From NCBI GenBank assembly GCA_949130495.1, contig OX422214.1:252034187-252098186 (forward strand): DNA of 64,000 nt. Reading direction: 5' to 3'. The notes beneath the pieces were generated by a model. The model was not told the origin of the DNA, did not search any database, and saw only the letters and a program-made list of their open reading frames with translations. Below are positions 31,272-44,288 of this stretch, in pieces. This DNA is from Sambucus nigra (taxonomy: Eukaryota; Streptophyta; Magnoliopsida; Dipsacales; Adoxaceae). Each line of letters opens with the position of its first letter. Positions within the stretch are counted from its first letter, which is position 1. The position numbers and the translations under genes were made by a program.

Positions 31272-31796
31272 TGACATTATTTTTAAGTTGGTACATTTGA
31301 ATTATATTTGGATTATATCATCATGTATATTGTTTCTATTTTGACTATAGATTTGAGTTATCTTTAGTTTGTTTGGATATATGATGTTTGAACAGGTACA
31401 ACGTTGCTATAACAGGTACAAATATACTGCTGGGCAGTGGCAGTGGCCATAATGCCCAACAGATTTTTTTAAATTCTTCCCAAAATTATCACGGTCATTG
31501 ACCATGACAAGTCCGTGACAATATTATTTATCAAGGACTTGTCACGGTCAATGACCGTGACAATGTTTTCAAAAAGGGTCAAGGCTTTGTCATGGTTATT
31601 AACCGTGACTAAACTTGTCACGATCATGGCCCGTGACACGGCTGTGACAATTCTAACGAACTTATCACGGTCAATGACCGTGACACGTCTATGACAAAAA
31701 AAGTTGTCTCGCCCTGAATTGTCACGATCATTGACCTTGACAAGTCCAACCTGTCAAGGTCAATGACCGTGACAATAGTGCAGATTTGGTGTAGTG

Positions 31797-33444
31797 CCCG
31801 TTTTCCTTCGAAACTCGATCAGGAGGTCACTAGACACTCCCAGGCTCCGTTTGACCAAAGTTATCTCTTTAGATCGATCTAGACTGAATGAATATTAAAA
31901 GGTCACTGGAACCCCTTTCCAACGGTCCGCCCCATGCGCGATTCCGACTTACGGTACGGACGAACGATCTATTTTACTCCAAAAGGTCACCGAAACCTTC
32001 CGAGCTATATTTGACCCAAAGTCAACTCTTGGACCCAGGAGTAGTCCAAAGGAATTTCGAAGGTATCTAAAATACCTTTCCAACGGTTCTCCCCATGGGC
32101 AATTCGAATCAACGGTTTGCGCTCTACGATCGATTTTTCGAAGGAACCTAAAAGACACTGCCAAACGGTAGGTTCCAAACCCTGCCTATCGGTAGTGTGC
32201 CTAAACACACCTGCTGATTGGAAGGACCAGGACTATGACGATCGGCAATGCCCTGGGCCTATAAAAAGGAGGGCCTAACCACATTTCAAGGGAGGGAGAA
32301 TAATCAGAGATCCATCACTCTCAGCAAGCTTCAGAAAACCCCTCTCGAAGTGAGGGTAATTTCCACATCCGAATCCCTTTCCAACCTTCACCTTTCATCA
32401 CTTTATTCAAAAAACTTTTTGAATTAAGTATCCTCCATCATCACCCAAGTTCTATGGCAGCTCTCCAACACCCAAGATCAAGCTCAAGATGTTCAAGAAG
32501 GTCTAAGTTTCTCAACTCTCTCTTTAAATTCCCCTAAATTTGCATTAACTTGTTTTGTTACTTAATTCTTTTATTCTCTCATCTCACATATATTAATATT
32601 TTTTTTATCTAGTATTATTGTACATCTTTTATTTTCATATAAAAATAACCTAAAAAAATAAGAAAAAGAGGATTTGCTCATAAATTCCAAGTGGGAATTC
32701 CCACACTTTTCTCACACTTTTCTCACAACTATGGGAAGTCCCGATTGGATTTATGGGAGAAATCCCACCCCTCATTTTGCATATGAACTACGTGGACTTT
32801 GATGCCTCTATAGGCTATGTAGTCATCTCGGGGTAAAACCAGACACTCAAGTCTTTTTCCTACTTTTTTCCTTTTTTTATATTCTTTAAACTTAACTCCT
32901 TTAAAATTCTATGTATTTACATATATATGTATTTGTTCTTAGTGGCATATTATCTCACACACGCTATCATTCCCTTATAATGATCAACGGCAGGATAAGC
33001 GGATAAATCCTATTTTCTAATATTTTTTTAGGAACATTCCTATGGATGACTTGCTTTATCTCTTCCATGATACAAGTCGATGATTCCTATCTCCACTACG
33101 TATACACATGCACACATATCACGGGGAAATAAAGGAAAATAGAAACAACCCATGAGAGACCGTAAGGGCAGAATGGGTGCCTAACACCTTCCCATTTTGT
33201 AACTTAGCCTCGAGACCCTTTTCGAATCATTTTGGTGTCGCATGTATCAGTATGTCTTTGGATGCTGTCCTTCGGGATGGCTCCCTTTTCTTTTGTCTCA
33301 TTTGATTGAAATAGACTGGTGACTCTATCTCTCTACATTTTTTACCTCATCAATGACGCCGATCGAAGTGCTCCCTAGACGGACGCGCGGGACCTAGGAT
33401 CCTCCTTCTCACCCGCCGTGAGGATTGAAAAGGGGATTGCCACA
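31797..33444 (+). repeat. 5' LTR of element B, second segment
   Basis: It continues the LTR after the CACTA and ends GGATTGCCACA at 33444. It has a TATA box (TATAAAAAGG, 32260-32269), dyads at 32182-32195 (CTGCCTATCGGTAG) and 32235-32249, and a pyrimidine-rich leader. Summed length is 1895 bp against 2068 bp for the 3' LTR; the main difference is one missing 171-bp unit. Confidence 0.85.
32235..32269 (+). promoter_or_regulatory. LTR promoter of element B: dyad plus TATA
   Basis: A dyad variant (ATGACGATCGGCAAT) lies 10 bases before TATAAAAAGG. The 3' LTR copy is the intact ATGCCGATCGGCAAT (49066-49080) before TATA 49091-49100. Confidence 0.65.
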
Positions 33445-33445
33445 G

Positions 33446-33463
33446 TGGAGACTCTGCTGGGGA
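33446..33463 (+). other. Primer-binding site of element B
   Basis: TGGAGACTCTGCTGGGGA follows the LTR end by one base. The intact form TGGCGACTCT is seen in element A/C (57155-57172). This class of site is used by Tat/Ogre elements with a tRNA-Arg-like primer, assigned from memory. Confidence 0.65.
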
Positions 33464-34844
<1,381 letters not shown>

Positions 34845-36260
34845 ATAGAAAACACAGATCAAGTACCCGTTGTGCAGCCGGATTTGATGGTAGTCTAGCT
34901 CAGCTTGTGTCCAAAATTGGCAACCTTCAGACTGAGGTTCGAGAGATGCCACGAAACCAGGTTCCCGTTCCATCAAGAGACTGTGGCCCTATTTCCTCTT
35001 GCTATGGGTCCACCCGAGCCTATCTAGGTTCCCGAAGAATATCAACACGCTCCCCGTGTCCCTCCTATTAATGGGCCTCCACCTGCCCAGCTTTCGAGGT
35101 CGAATCTTGCCCAACCTGGGGCTAACTTTCCCATGATCATTGATCCGAAATAGGAGGAGTTAAACAAGGTCAAAGAATATCTCAAGATGCTAACTAAAAA
35201 GTTTGACCAAGTCAGAATCTATGGGAATTACGTGGACTACACCCACATGTCTCCTTATCCTAAGGCGAGGTTACCTGAGAAGTTCAAGATACCGAATATC
35301 GAGAAATTCGAAGGAAGTGGACCCCCGATTGTTCATTTTCGTAGTTATCACCGTGATATGACTCTCCTAGGGGCTTCTGAAGAAGTGATGGCCCAATTGT
35401 TTCAAAAAACTTTGAAGGATAGTGCCCTCCGATGGTTTTTGTCTCTCTAAGACTCCAAAATCCGTAGCTGGGAGGTTGTAGCCCGAGAATTCATGTCACA
35501 GTACAAATATAACGAAGAGCTTGAGTTCACCCACCATGATTTAGAACTGCTCAAATAGAACTCTGGGGAATCAGTCAGTAACTTCATATCCTGATAGAGG
35601 GAAAAGGAAGCCACTATGACCAATCGACCACCCGAGGAAGAACAAGTCAGCATAGTGAAAAAGAACTTCTTCCCCATGTCCGAACAATGATGGGAGGACA
35701 ATACTACCCCCATTTCCGAGGTCTCAGAGAAGCGGGAATAGAAATCGAGTAAGGTCTTGCTAAAATAGAGGTTGAACCAAAAAAGGTGCCCGGATAGTTC
35801 ACCCCCAGAAAATATGACAAACCTTCCAATGTCGAAGTCTCAACCATCAATAAAATCTCTCAACCAACCACCTCGAGGGCACCAGAAAGACTCCCCGTCC
35901 CAGTTCAAAAGGAATACACTGAGCTCCATGCTCCCCGCTCTAAAGTTTATCAAGCCCTGTTAAGCCGAATCCTCATTAATCCCTTGGATCCCCTTCCCTT
36001 GCCCAATCCACTTCTGAGAAACTTCAAGGCAGATGCCCATTGAGCCTTTCACCAAACCGCTGGTCATACCACCGACCAAGGCTTCCACCTTCGAAATGTA
36101 ATCCAAGGTCTAATTGACCGGGGTACCATTACCCCACCAGACAATCCTAAGCCAAACACTACTCACAACCCACTCCCAAATCATACCAATTCTATCTTCC
36201 TAGAAATGAACCCATAATTCGATCCTTAAACTCAAATAATACCCATACACTCTCCCAAAC
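34845..36260 (+). pseudogene. Tat Gag (element B)
   Basis: Homology with element A/C gag begins at 34845, but the start codon is ATA here against ATG (55793) there. Capsid sequence is readable (YVDYTHMSPYPKARLPEKFK, VHFRSYHRDMTLLG, LFQKTLKDSALRWF, RPPEEEQVSIVKKNF). A Tat-type zinc motif then follows, resembling FHQTAGHTTDQGFHLRN (about 36045-36100); its first Cys and the Cys after DQ are lost. Many stops and frameshifts. Gag would form the particle and bind RNA. Confidence 0.75.
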
Positions 36261-38640
36261 CTCTACAAACTTTCCCATATTTCCTCCTACACCCTGTTAG
36301 CCTCGCTGATCAGGCATTGTCACTCCTTACCAGAGCATGTATCGCTGTCCGTACCCGTTCTAAAAATGGAAGCATGGAATTATCAGAAGTCTTAAACAAA
36401 CTCAAGGAGTTCGGGCTAAAATTTCCTCACAGATGATCATTGATTACTATCAGTTCAACACACTGTTCTTGGATGCACGAAAATGGGCCCAAAAGTCAGA
36501 CAGTTATGTGGTACCAACCGATGAAGTTAGCGCAGATGATGTCGTCTAGATCATGGCAGAATTATTCAGACAAATCAACGACAATTTTAATATGATCGAG
36601 TTACTTAATACTCTAAAACTACAAGGGTGCCTTGTCCATTCACCCTTACATATCCCATCAGAATGGGAAGACCTGTATGGAGAAGCTATTGAAGTTATGG
36701 AATGCATTGACTTTACATGGAAAGACAGAATTGTTAGCACCGGATAGGGGGAAGAGTTCAAAGATCCGAATGAAGAACAAGTTTTTGAGAAAACTGGCCC
36801 AGTAGCCGACATGTGTGGGATGATATCAGTTGAGGAGCTCCTCGGAGAAATAAAAAAAGTGGCAGAACAACCCGAAATTGATGAAGAAATAGGGTTCATG
36901 TTCTTCCCTTCTTTTGTAAATCACATGACCAGATCAGGGAGGCATTATCAGATCCCAAGCTCACTATCAACCCATGACAAAGGGAAGGGCATTGAAAACC
37001 TTCCTATTCCATAAATGACCCTCGAGGAAATCAAGATCCTCGATTAACTGAAGAAAACTCAAGCTAACATCACTCTATGGGGGCTTTTCATGCCTTCCCA
37101 TCTGCACATAAACGCTTTGATCAAGTTGCCTACTGGACCCATAGTTCCTCCTTCCATTACACCAGAAGAAATGGTGAATTTAGTCGTATCCTTGACCTCT
37201 ACCAGCATGCTATCCTTTTTCGAAGAAGAAATCCTTTGAATTGGGCCAAACCACAATCATGCACTCAACATCTCCGTCGAAGTTATGGGGAAAATCGTAC
37301 CACTCTCACTTGTCGATAATGGATTTACCTTGAATGTCTGCCCATTAAGAACCTTCAAATGCCTAGGACTGAAGGAAAGTGATCTCGCTCTAACTTCTTT
37401 CGCTGTACGCACCTATGATAACACCCGTCGAGAGGTGATGGGATCCATAAAGCCTGTAATAGAGGCTAGCCCTATAAACCCCATCGTTGAATTCCAGGAT
37501 ATTGACATCCTAGATTATTTCAACCAACTACTCGGATAACCTTGGCTCCACAGTATCAAGGGTGTGTCTTTATCTCTCCACCAGAAATTGAAGTTCATCG
37601 TTGAAGGATGATTCATTACCATTTTGGGCAACGACGATAATACTGAGGGTGAAAGTACCAGCAATCCAGTCTTGAGATACAACACAGCTCAAATGTTATG
37701 ATCCTATCAGGATTACAATTTGATCCACTCTTACTCCCGGTAGGGGATGATTTCAAAGAAAGGGTTTGTCCGGAATATGACCCTCATGGCAATGTCAATG
37801 TGATTCAGATGTTCAAAAACATGCACTTCATACCGAACTGGGGCTAGGACAAAGACAATAAGGGATACTTGATCCCATTGAACTGAAGGAGGATTTCCCT
37901 CCTTGTGGTTTGGGGTATAAATGATCAGAACAAGAACTCAGAATAATCCTCCAATCTCAATCGAAGAGAAGACTAGACCGCATCCAGACTATCTCAGGTG
38001 ACTCCTTGAATGGATGATTCATCAAAGAGGGTGAGGACTTCCCTTTTTGCAGCTTTTCGGAACCATGGTATGACCAGACCATCAAGAAGATGGAGCCTGG
38101 AATGGAGATCTTTTTCCAAGACAGCTACCCATTGGCCAAAAATTCCCAACACCATGTACAACCGCTCATCAAAGATACTGAGGAGACTGAGGAAAGTGAC
38201 TCTGAAGAGTCGTTCAACTTGCAGACACTAGGGATGACACTCTACATGGTTCATTTAAGCACTACATCACTGGATCCATCACACTTGATTAAAGTTGTTG
38301 ATACACCTCTCCTCAACTGGCATGCTGTGCTGATTCTACCTGTTGAACTCACACCTAACCCTATGTTTACCCCATTTCTTCTTCTGTTGTCTATCCTTGC
38401 TCAAATGTAATCGAGACCTCCTTTGATGAGGTTCTCAATGCTGTTTTTCCTATCAATGAAATAAATGAATATTTTGAGTATCTTATTGTGCCTTACATTA
38501 ATTGTTTAGATTCTAATCAAACTTTTGATGATAATGATTTTGCAAATGAGATATTCTTAACTGATCTAAATAAGGTTAATACCAAATAACATAACCACAT
38601 TCAAGTTAATGAAGAAGAGAATGTTATTATTAACCTCAGT
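36261..38640 (+). pseudogene. Tat protease and flanking polyprotein regions (element B)
   Basis: Conserved segments seen in both Tat copies include LQGCLVHSPLHIPSEWEDLY (about 36630) and GFMFFPSF (36890). The aspartic protease follows at about 37220-37610 (HALNISVEVMGKIVPLSLVD, then NGFTLNVCPL). The active-site motif is DNG, as in the other copy (IDNGSTLN). The segment 37620-38640 links to RT and has no clear domain. Stops interrupt all parts. Confidence 0.7.
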
Positions 38641-40572
38641 TCTAGTAGCCAACTGCGCGAGATTAGGATAAAGGCCACCCTCGACGAGCATGATCGCGCA
38701 CAACTCAAAGAATTATTGAAGGAATTCATGGATGTCTTCGCATGGTCCTATGACAATATTCCTAGCATTGATCATGAAATTGCTCAACATGAGATCCCCA
38801 CTCTTCCAGATTATAAGTCGATTAAACAAAAGTTGATAAAGCTCCGCACCAAATGGTCGCTCAGAGTAAAATAAGAGGTGGTCAAACAACTGAATGTGGG
38901 TTTCATTCGTGTGATCGAATATCCCACATGGCTAGCCAACATAGTGCATGTGTCGAAATCAGGAAGGAAAGTTCGGATGTTTATAGACTACCGGGACTTG
39001 AACAAAGCCTCTCCAAAGGATGATTACCCGCTACCCAATATCAACATGATCGTGGATAATACAGCCAATCATGCTCTCAAGTCATTCGTCGACGGGTTTG
39101 CCGGATACAACCAAATCAAAATGCACCTAGATCATTAATAAAATACTTCATTCATCACCCCACGGGGAACCTTTTACTACACTCTCACGCCATTTGGTCT
39201 CAAGAATGCTGGTGCTACCTACCAAAGCGATGCCACGACCATCCAGCACGATCTTATTCATAAAGAAGTCGAGGTTTATGTGGATGATATGATTATCAAA
39301 TCCAAAACTAGAGAAGGTCATGTTCTCGCTCTCCAAAAGTTCTTCGAATGACTGCAATAATATCAGATGAGACTCAATCCACAGAAATGTGTCTTCGACG
39401 TTACAAAGGGAAAACTCTTGGGATTCATGGTCAGTGAAAAGGGTATAGAAGAAGATCCCGCCAAGATAAAATCCATAGTTGAGATGACACCTCCTCGAAT
39501 GGAGAAATAGGTCCTAGGTTTCCTTGGGAAATTGAAGTACATAAGCCGATTCATCAGGCATATCACCTCCATTTGTGAACAAATTTTCAAACTCCTTCGA
39601 AAGGATTCAATCGAAGTTTGTAACAAGGCTTGCCAAGAAGCCTTCGACCGAATCACACAATACCTGACTCAACCTCCGATACTCATGCCACCAGAGTCTG
39701 GTCTCCCTTTGCTCCTATACCTAACCATAATCGATACTGCAGCTGGGGTTCTGCTAGCTCAATACCTAGAAGATTCCTGCAAAGAAATATCCATATATTA
39801 TGCCAGTCATAAATTATCAGAGTATGACGCCAATTACACGACTTTGGAAAAAGCATGCGTCACGCTTGTTTGAGTCACCCAAAAGTTTTGACACTACATG
39901 CTCGCCTTCCCCATTAAGCTTGTATCCCAAATGGACCCCATCAAGTACCTGCTTAAGAAACTCGCCTTATCCAATCGAATGGCCCGATGGTTGATGCTCT
40001 TAGCCAAGTTCGATATCGTGTACGTCACGCAGAAAGCCATGAAAGGAAGATCCATCTCCGACTACCTAGCTGACTACCCCATGGAAGAAGCTGATGACTG
40101 GATCTCCGAATTCCCAGATGAAAACATCCTCTGCGCTGCTCAAGACGATCTCCGATGGAAAATGTTCTTTGATGATGCTGCCAATAAAAAGGGATATGGC
40201 ATTGGGATACTTTTGATTGCCCCAGATGACTCCCACACTCCCATCGCTATCAAATTGGATTTCCCCTGCACCAACAACATGACTGAATACGAGGCATGTA
40301 CAGTAGGCCTCAAAGTTGCTCATAAGAAAGGTGTTCAATGCCTAGATGTCTACGGGCATTCTTCCCTCATCATTGGTCAAGTGCTCAGAAAATGGAAAGT
40401 CAAGGATGAAAAAATCCAACCCTTCCATGCCCACATAAAAGAACTAGCTTCCCAATTCCAAGACATCACCTTCCACTACCTACCTCGAGGAAAGAATAAC
40501 CTAGATGATTCCCTTGCTACCCTAGCCTCCACGGTCGACATGTTCAAAGGAATAATAATGGCCCCTTCCTAG
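38641..40572 (+). pseudogene. Tat reverse transcriptase, RNase H and second RNase H (element B)
   Basis: RT begins with LKELLKEFMDVFAWSYDN. It continues through VGFIRVIEYPTWLANIV, DYRDLNKASPKDDYPLPNI, TPFGLKNAGATYQ and the YVDDM catalytic box (about 39270-39300). RNase H follows (CQEAFDRITQYLTQPPIL, YYASHKLSEYDANYT). A second, archaeal-type RNase H lies at about 40150-40530 (WKMFFDDAANKKGYGIG, NNMTEYEACTVGLK, HYLPRGKNNLDDSLA), which is diagnostic for the Tat lineage. The first motif has FDD where FDG is usual. Stops near 38872, 39136, 39350 and 39872 disable it, yet 39898-40572 is open for 224 codons. Confidence 0.85.
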
Positions 40573-41893
40573 TTCAAAAGAAAGATAAACCAACACATTC
40601 CTACCACATTGAACTCATCACTAAAAAAGATCCCGAGCTAGCCAACTGCTATTATTTTCATATCTAGCACCTCCTTAAGCGTGGTAGGTATCCCGAGGGT
40701 TCCAATAAGAAAGACTGGGAAACCCTCTGAAGAAAGGCCGCCCATTACATCATCTGTCACAAAGCACTATTCAAGAGAAACTTTGATGGAGCCTATCTAC
40801 ACTACATCGCAGTGGCTGTCATTGAACAGTTAATGCAAAGAATCCACAACGGGGAATACGGACCCCATATGAACAGTCGCATGCTTACCAAGAAGATCAT
40901 ATGACAAGGCTACTGCTGGACCACCATGATCCAAGATTGCATTGCCTATGTCTGGAAATGTTTGAAATGCCAACAGTTCTCCAACCTTTAACACTTTCCT
41001 CTGTGGTAATTATACAACATGACTTTTCCCTGGCCGTTCTCCACATGGGGCATCGACATTATAGGGAAGGTTACACCCAAGGCTCCCAACGGACATGAGT
41101 TCATCCTAGTTTCCATTGATTACTTAACAAAATGGGTCAAAGCCGAATCATACGCAGTCTTGAATGCCAAGAAAGTGGCCAAATTCATCAAGAAAGACAT
41201 CATCTGCCAATATGGGGTCCCACACGTGATAGTGTCAGATAACGGGTTGCATTTTGAGGCAGAAGTCATAGAAGTAGTCAACGAGTATGGGATTCAGAGA
41301 CACAAATCTTCTCCCTACCGACCTCAAACTAATGGTGCAGTTGAATCCGTCAATAAGAACCTCAAAGCCATCATCAGCAAGATAATCGAAAGTTATCGAT
41401 ATTGGACCGATTGAATCCCATACGCCCTATGGGGCTATCGAACCTCAATCTAAACCTCTATTGGGGATACCCCTTACTCTTTAGTATACGATATAGAAGC
41501 AGTCCTACCCGTGGAGCTATAAATACCCTCATGACGCATCATGCTTGAGAGCAAGGTCAGTGAGGAAGACTGGCATCAAAGCCGCCTCGACGAGATGTTA
41601 CTCTTGGACGAAAGGAGATTAAAAGATATGTATCACGTACAAGGGTACCATCACTGAATAGCACGTTCATTTAATAAGAGAGTCAAGGACCGCGGTGTCC
41701 GAGAGGGGGATTTATCCCTCAAAGAAATAGTAGAGCCCATCTGGGACCCGAGAGAGAAATTCAAGCCCAATTGGAGCAGCCCATACATTGTTAAGAAGAT
41801 CTTGTCTAGCGGTGCCGCCATGCTCACCGACTTGGACGGAGAATAGATGGGTCGTCCAGTCAACCTGGACTGTCTCAAGAAATTTTACCCCTA
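40573..41893 (+). pseudogene. Tat integrase (element B)
   Basis: The HHCC region is at about 40840-40990 (RIHNGEYGPHM, CLKCQQFSNL). The catalytic core holds all three acidic residues: WGIDIIGKV, VIVSDNGLHFE and NGAVESVNK, within an open frame at 41019-41414. The C-terminal domain reads RVKDRG, LSLKEIVEPIWDPREKFKPN and NLDCLKKFYP, and ends near 41893. Stops and frameshifts elsewhere. It converges with the antisense DUF7745-like gene. The homologous codons after SDNGL are where B itself inserted into its relative. Confidence 0.85.
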
Positions 41894-42366
41894 GTCCAAA
41901 ATTTCGACGCACTACGATTCTTCTCATCTCCCTTCTATGCTAAAAAAAATCTCTTCATTTCCGTCTACCCAGAACTGCGTGGGCCTAATCCTCTGCAAAA
42001 ATCATTCTAAAAAAAATTAAAAAAATTTCAAAAACCCCTAGAGGTACGTAGGCAACTCATACGTCTTACATGAGCATGACCCCTTCTTTTTCACAAAAAA
42101 CTATTATTTTCTTATCTCAGCGAATGATAACTCACTTTAACATATATTTGAACAAAAGTATTATGCATGCCTTAGCGATCGGTATAGATAATTCAAAAAT
42201 AAAAATTTCGTCAAAAGGCACAGCTAGATGATCAAAAACTTATTTATTTAATTAATAAGAAATTACAGTGCAATTACATAAAGGAACGGATGACTCCCTT
42301 CCCCACTACCTTCCTATAAAACCAAATAAAATTTCCAAACTTATACGCCATTACAAAACAAACTCT
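41894..42366. other. Spacer between convergent integrase and DUF7745 ends (B)
   Basis: AT-rich, with no coding sequence. Conserved in reverse orientation in element A/C (24376-24830). Confidence 0.5.
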
Positions 42367-43662
42367 CTAAGTGTCATGCCCACAGCTACCAGAAGATCCC
42401 GCTCCATCATCATCATCATCATCTACATCCTGGGGTCCCTAAGCCTCCCATACCTGAATAGAATGTCGCAGATACTCCATGGACGGTTAGGCTCGAACCA
42501 GCCTCAGAAAAACTACCACACCTCCTTCCATGGTATCAGATAAGGCAAGACACCTTTGTCCAGTATCCACTTCCAACATATTGCTAACCACTCTCCTCCA
42601 CAACCACTTCATATAATCCCCAGGGATGTGCCAAACTCCCCAACAGACTGAGAGGGACAGGTCGACGGACGTCGACTCTCCCATAAAGAGCCAAGCCGTA
42701 TGCATAGACGCTCTATTAAATCTTCTACCGAAAAGAAGTCTAGTGTCTGAGGTGGCACGATCTTCTCCCAGGCAAATTGGTACAGAAGCCGCCAAGGAAA
42801 TAAAACGAGGTCTGTTTGAGACCAACCAGTTTGACATACGGGTATTCTCCCAGTTCCAGAATAGGCAGTAGCTACGCCCACCAAGGAACTGACTACTACA
42901 GATTTAGAGCCCCATGCTCCATGAACCAGTTCTCCTGGCTCTAATATCCAGGAAACACTGATAAAATGGCACAAAAAAAATTGGGTAGAACCGACAAAGG
43001 GTACTCAGGAGGAGTCACCAGGCAAAATATTTCAGACAACCACATGTACAGCATCACAGGGTCAGAAAGTCAGAACGTCCTTCTCGCCAAGCATCCAGAA
43101 CATTTAAACTCTTCTCCATTATCACCGTTGCAGGATTGCGACAATAGGACATCAATGATGTAGTAGATGCAAGTTGTGGGTCCACCAGCAGCTCCCTAGT
43201 CACCAGCAGAAATTTTGAAACCAAACCTAGAACGATATCTCCGGCATATCCAGCATCACCAACCTCCTGCAAATGCACAGATCGTAACACCGCCGAAAGA
43301 GAAATCATACCTCCAGCCACCAGTGATCTGGCCGCTGAGGACGAAATATAAAGAAGCCCAGCCAACAACTCCCCGGGAGAATGGGAAAACTCAGGCAAAG
43401 TCGCAGTAATGCCGGGATTTATCCCCAACATAGCAGAAAATTCCTCATAAGTCGAACAGACTTCTTCCAAGCCAAAGCAGAATACATGGTCTTCGGGGTA
43501 CCAGAATTGTACCGCCGCCATCAGCATGTTCCACTCTATGGGTCGATTATGCCATAAAGAAACTTGATGCATGTTGTATGCATCGTGATCGACATTATAA
43601 TAACACATTACTTCCACGGCTTTGAGGTAGTTGGCAAACTCAATGCTAATAGGGAGATCCAT
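42367..43662 (-). pseudogene. DUF7745-like gene carried by the Tat element, copy B
   Basis: ATG 43662 aligns with ATG 23084 of copy A. The frame is open for about 200 codons (NRPIEWNMLMAAVQFWYPED, FGLEEVCSTYEEFSAMLGI, SLNVLDAWREGRSDFL) and then breaks in a 7-base deletion relative to copy A. Later frames carry GELVHGAWGSKS, WEKIVPPQTLDFFSVEDLIE and DYMKWLWRRVV to the stop at 42367. Length, start and end agree with copy A. Function unknown. The inactivating changes differ between the copies, so both derive from an intact ancestor. Confidence 0.75.
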
Positions 43663-43747
43663 CGTGAAAGACTGAGAAATAGTAAGCAAGTAAGAATGTG
43701 GAGAAGGAAGAAAGTTAAAGTATGAGGAAGAAAGAACCATCCACACC

Positions 43748-43755
43748 CTTTTATA
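43748..43755 (-). promoter_or_regulatory. TATA box of the DUF7745-like gene (copy B)
   Basis: TATAAAAG on the minus strand, 85 bases upstream of ATG 43662. Dyad variants lie further upstream (43879-43892 and 43902-43917). Confidence 0.6.
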
Positions 43756-44288
43756 CTTGGAAAAACCCTTCACAAAAGACATAACCCCTGCAAAAATCGA
43801 AGAGAATCCTGCCCCACAAGGTACCAAAGGCTGAAGAGGGTACCAATCAAAACTTTGAAATAATGGGACTGGACCGATCTGTCGATAGGCACGACAAGGT
43901 GCTTGTCGATCAGCAACTCCCTACTTTTGGAAATTTTCCTTTTTCCTCTTTGATCAAAATTCAGAAAACTTAAAAATAAATTGATATTCTAAAAAATAAT
44001 TTCAAAAATCCCCTTTTCATCTTCATATAAATTCTCACTCTAAAAAAAATTTCTTTCAAAATCCCAAAAATATTTCTTTTTACGGTCTCAGCAGCAAAGT
44101 AAAAAGCACATGCATTCATCCATTCATCATTAATAGACGATAATAAAAAAAACTTCATTGCATTGCATAGATATATTTTTGTGTTACATCAGTTTTGCAG
44201 GAAAAATAAAGAAAAGAAAAAAAACAATGGGACTCAGCCCAAACCCACATTCTCCCTCTTTCTCTCACCTAATATTCACCTCTCTCTC
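43756..44288. other. Spacer between DUF7745-like and PMD genes (B)
   Basis: AT-rich, with the two dyad variants noted. No gene recognised. Confidence 0.5.

Larger units (their letters stand above)
25743..31796 (+). mobile_element. CACTA (En/Spm-like) transposon in the 5' LTR of B
   Basis: The ends are CACTACACCAAAATGAC (25743) and, inverted, CACTACACCAAATCTG (31796). The 3-bp flanks are TCC and CCC. Subterminal arrays of dyads such as GTCAATGACCGTGACAA occupy 25780-25900 and 31490-31790. It encodes a TNP1-like second-ORF protein (29598-31271). I find no TNP2-type transposase, so it is probably non-autonomous. A second CACTA sits inside it. Confidence 0.85.
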
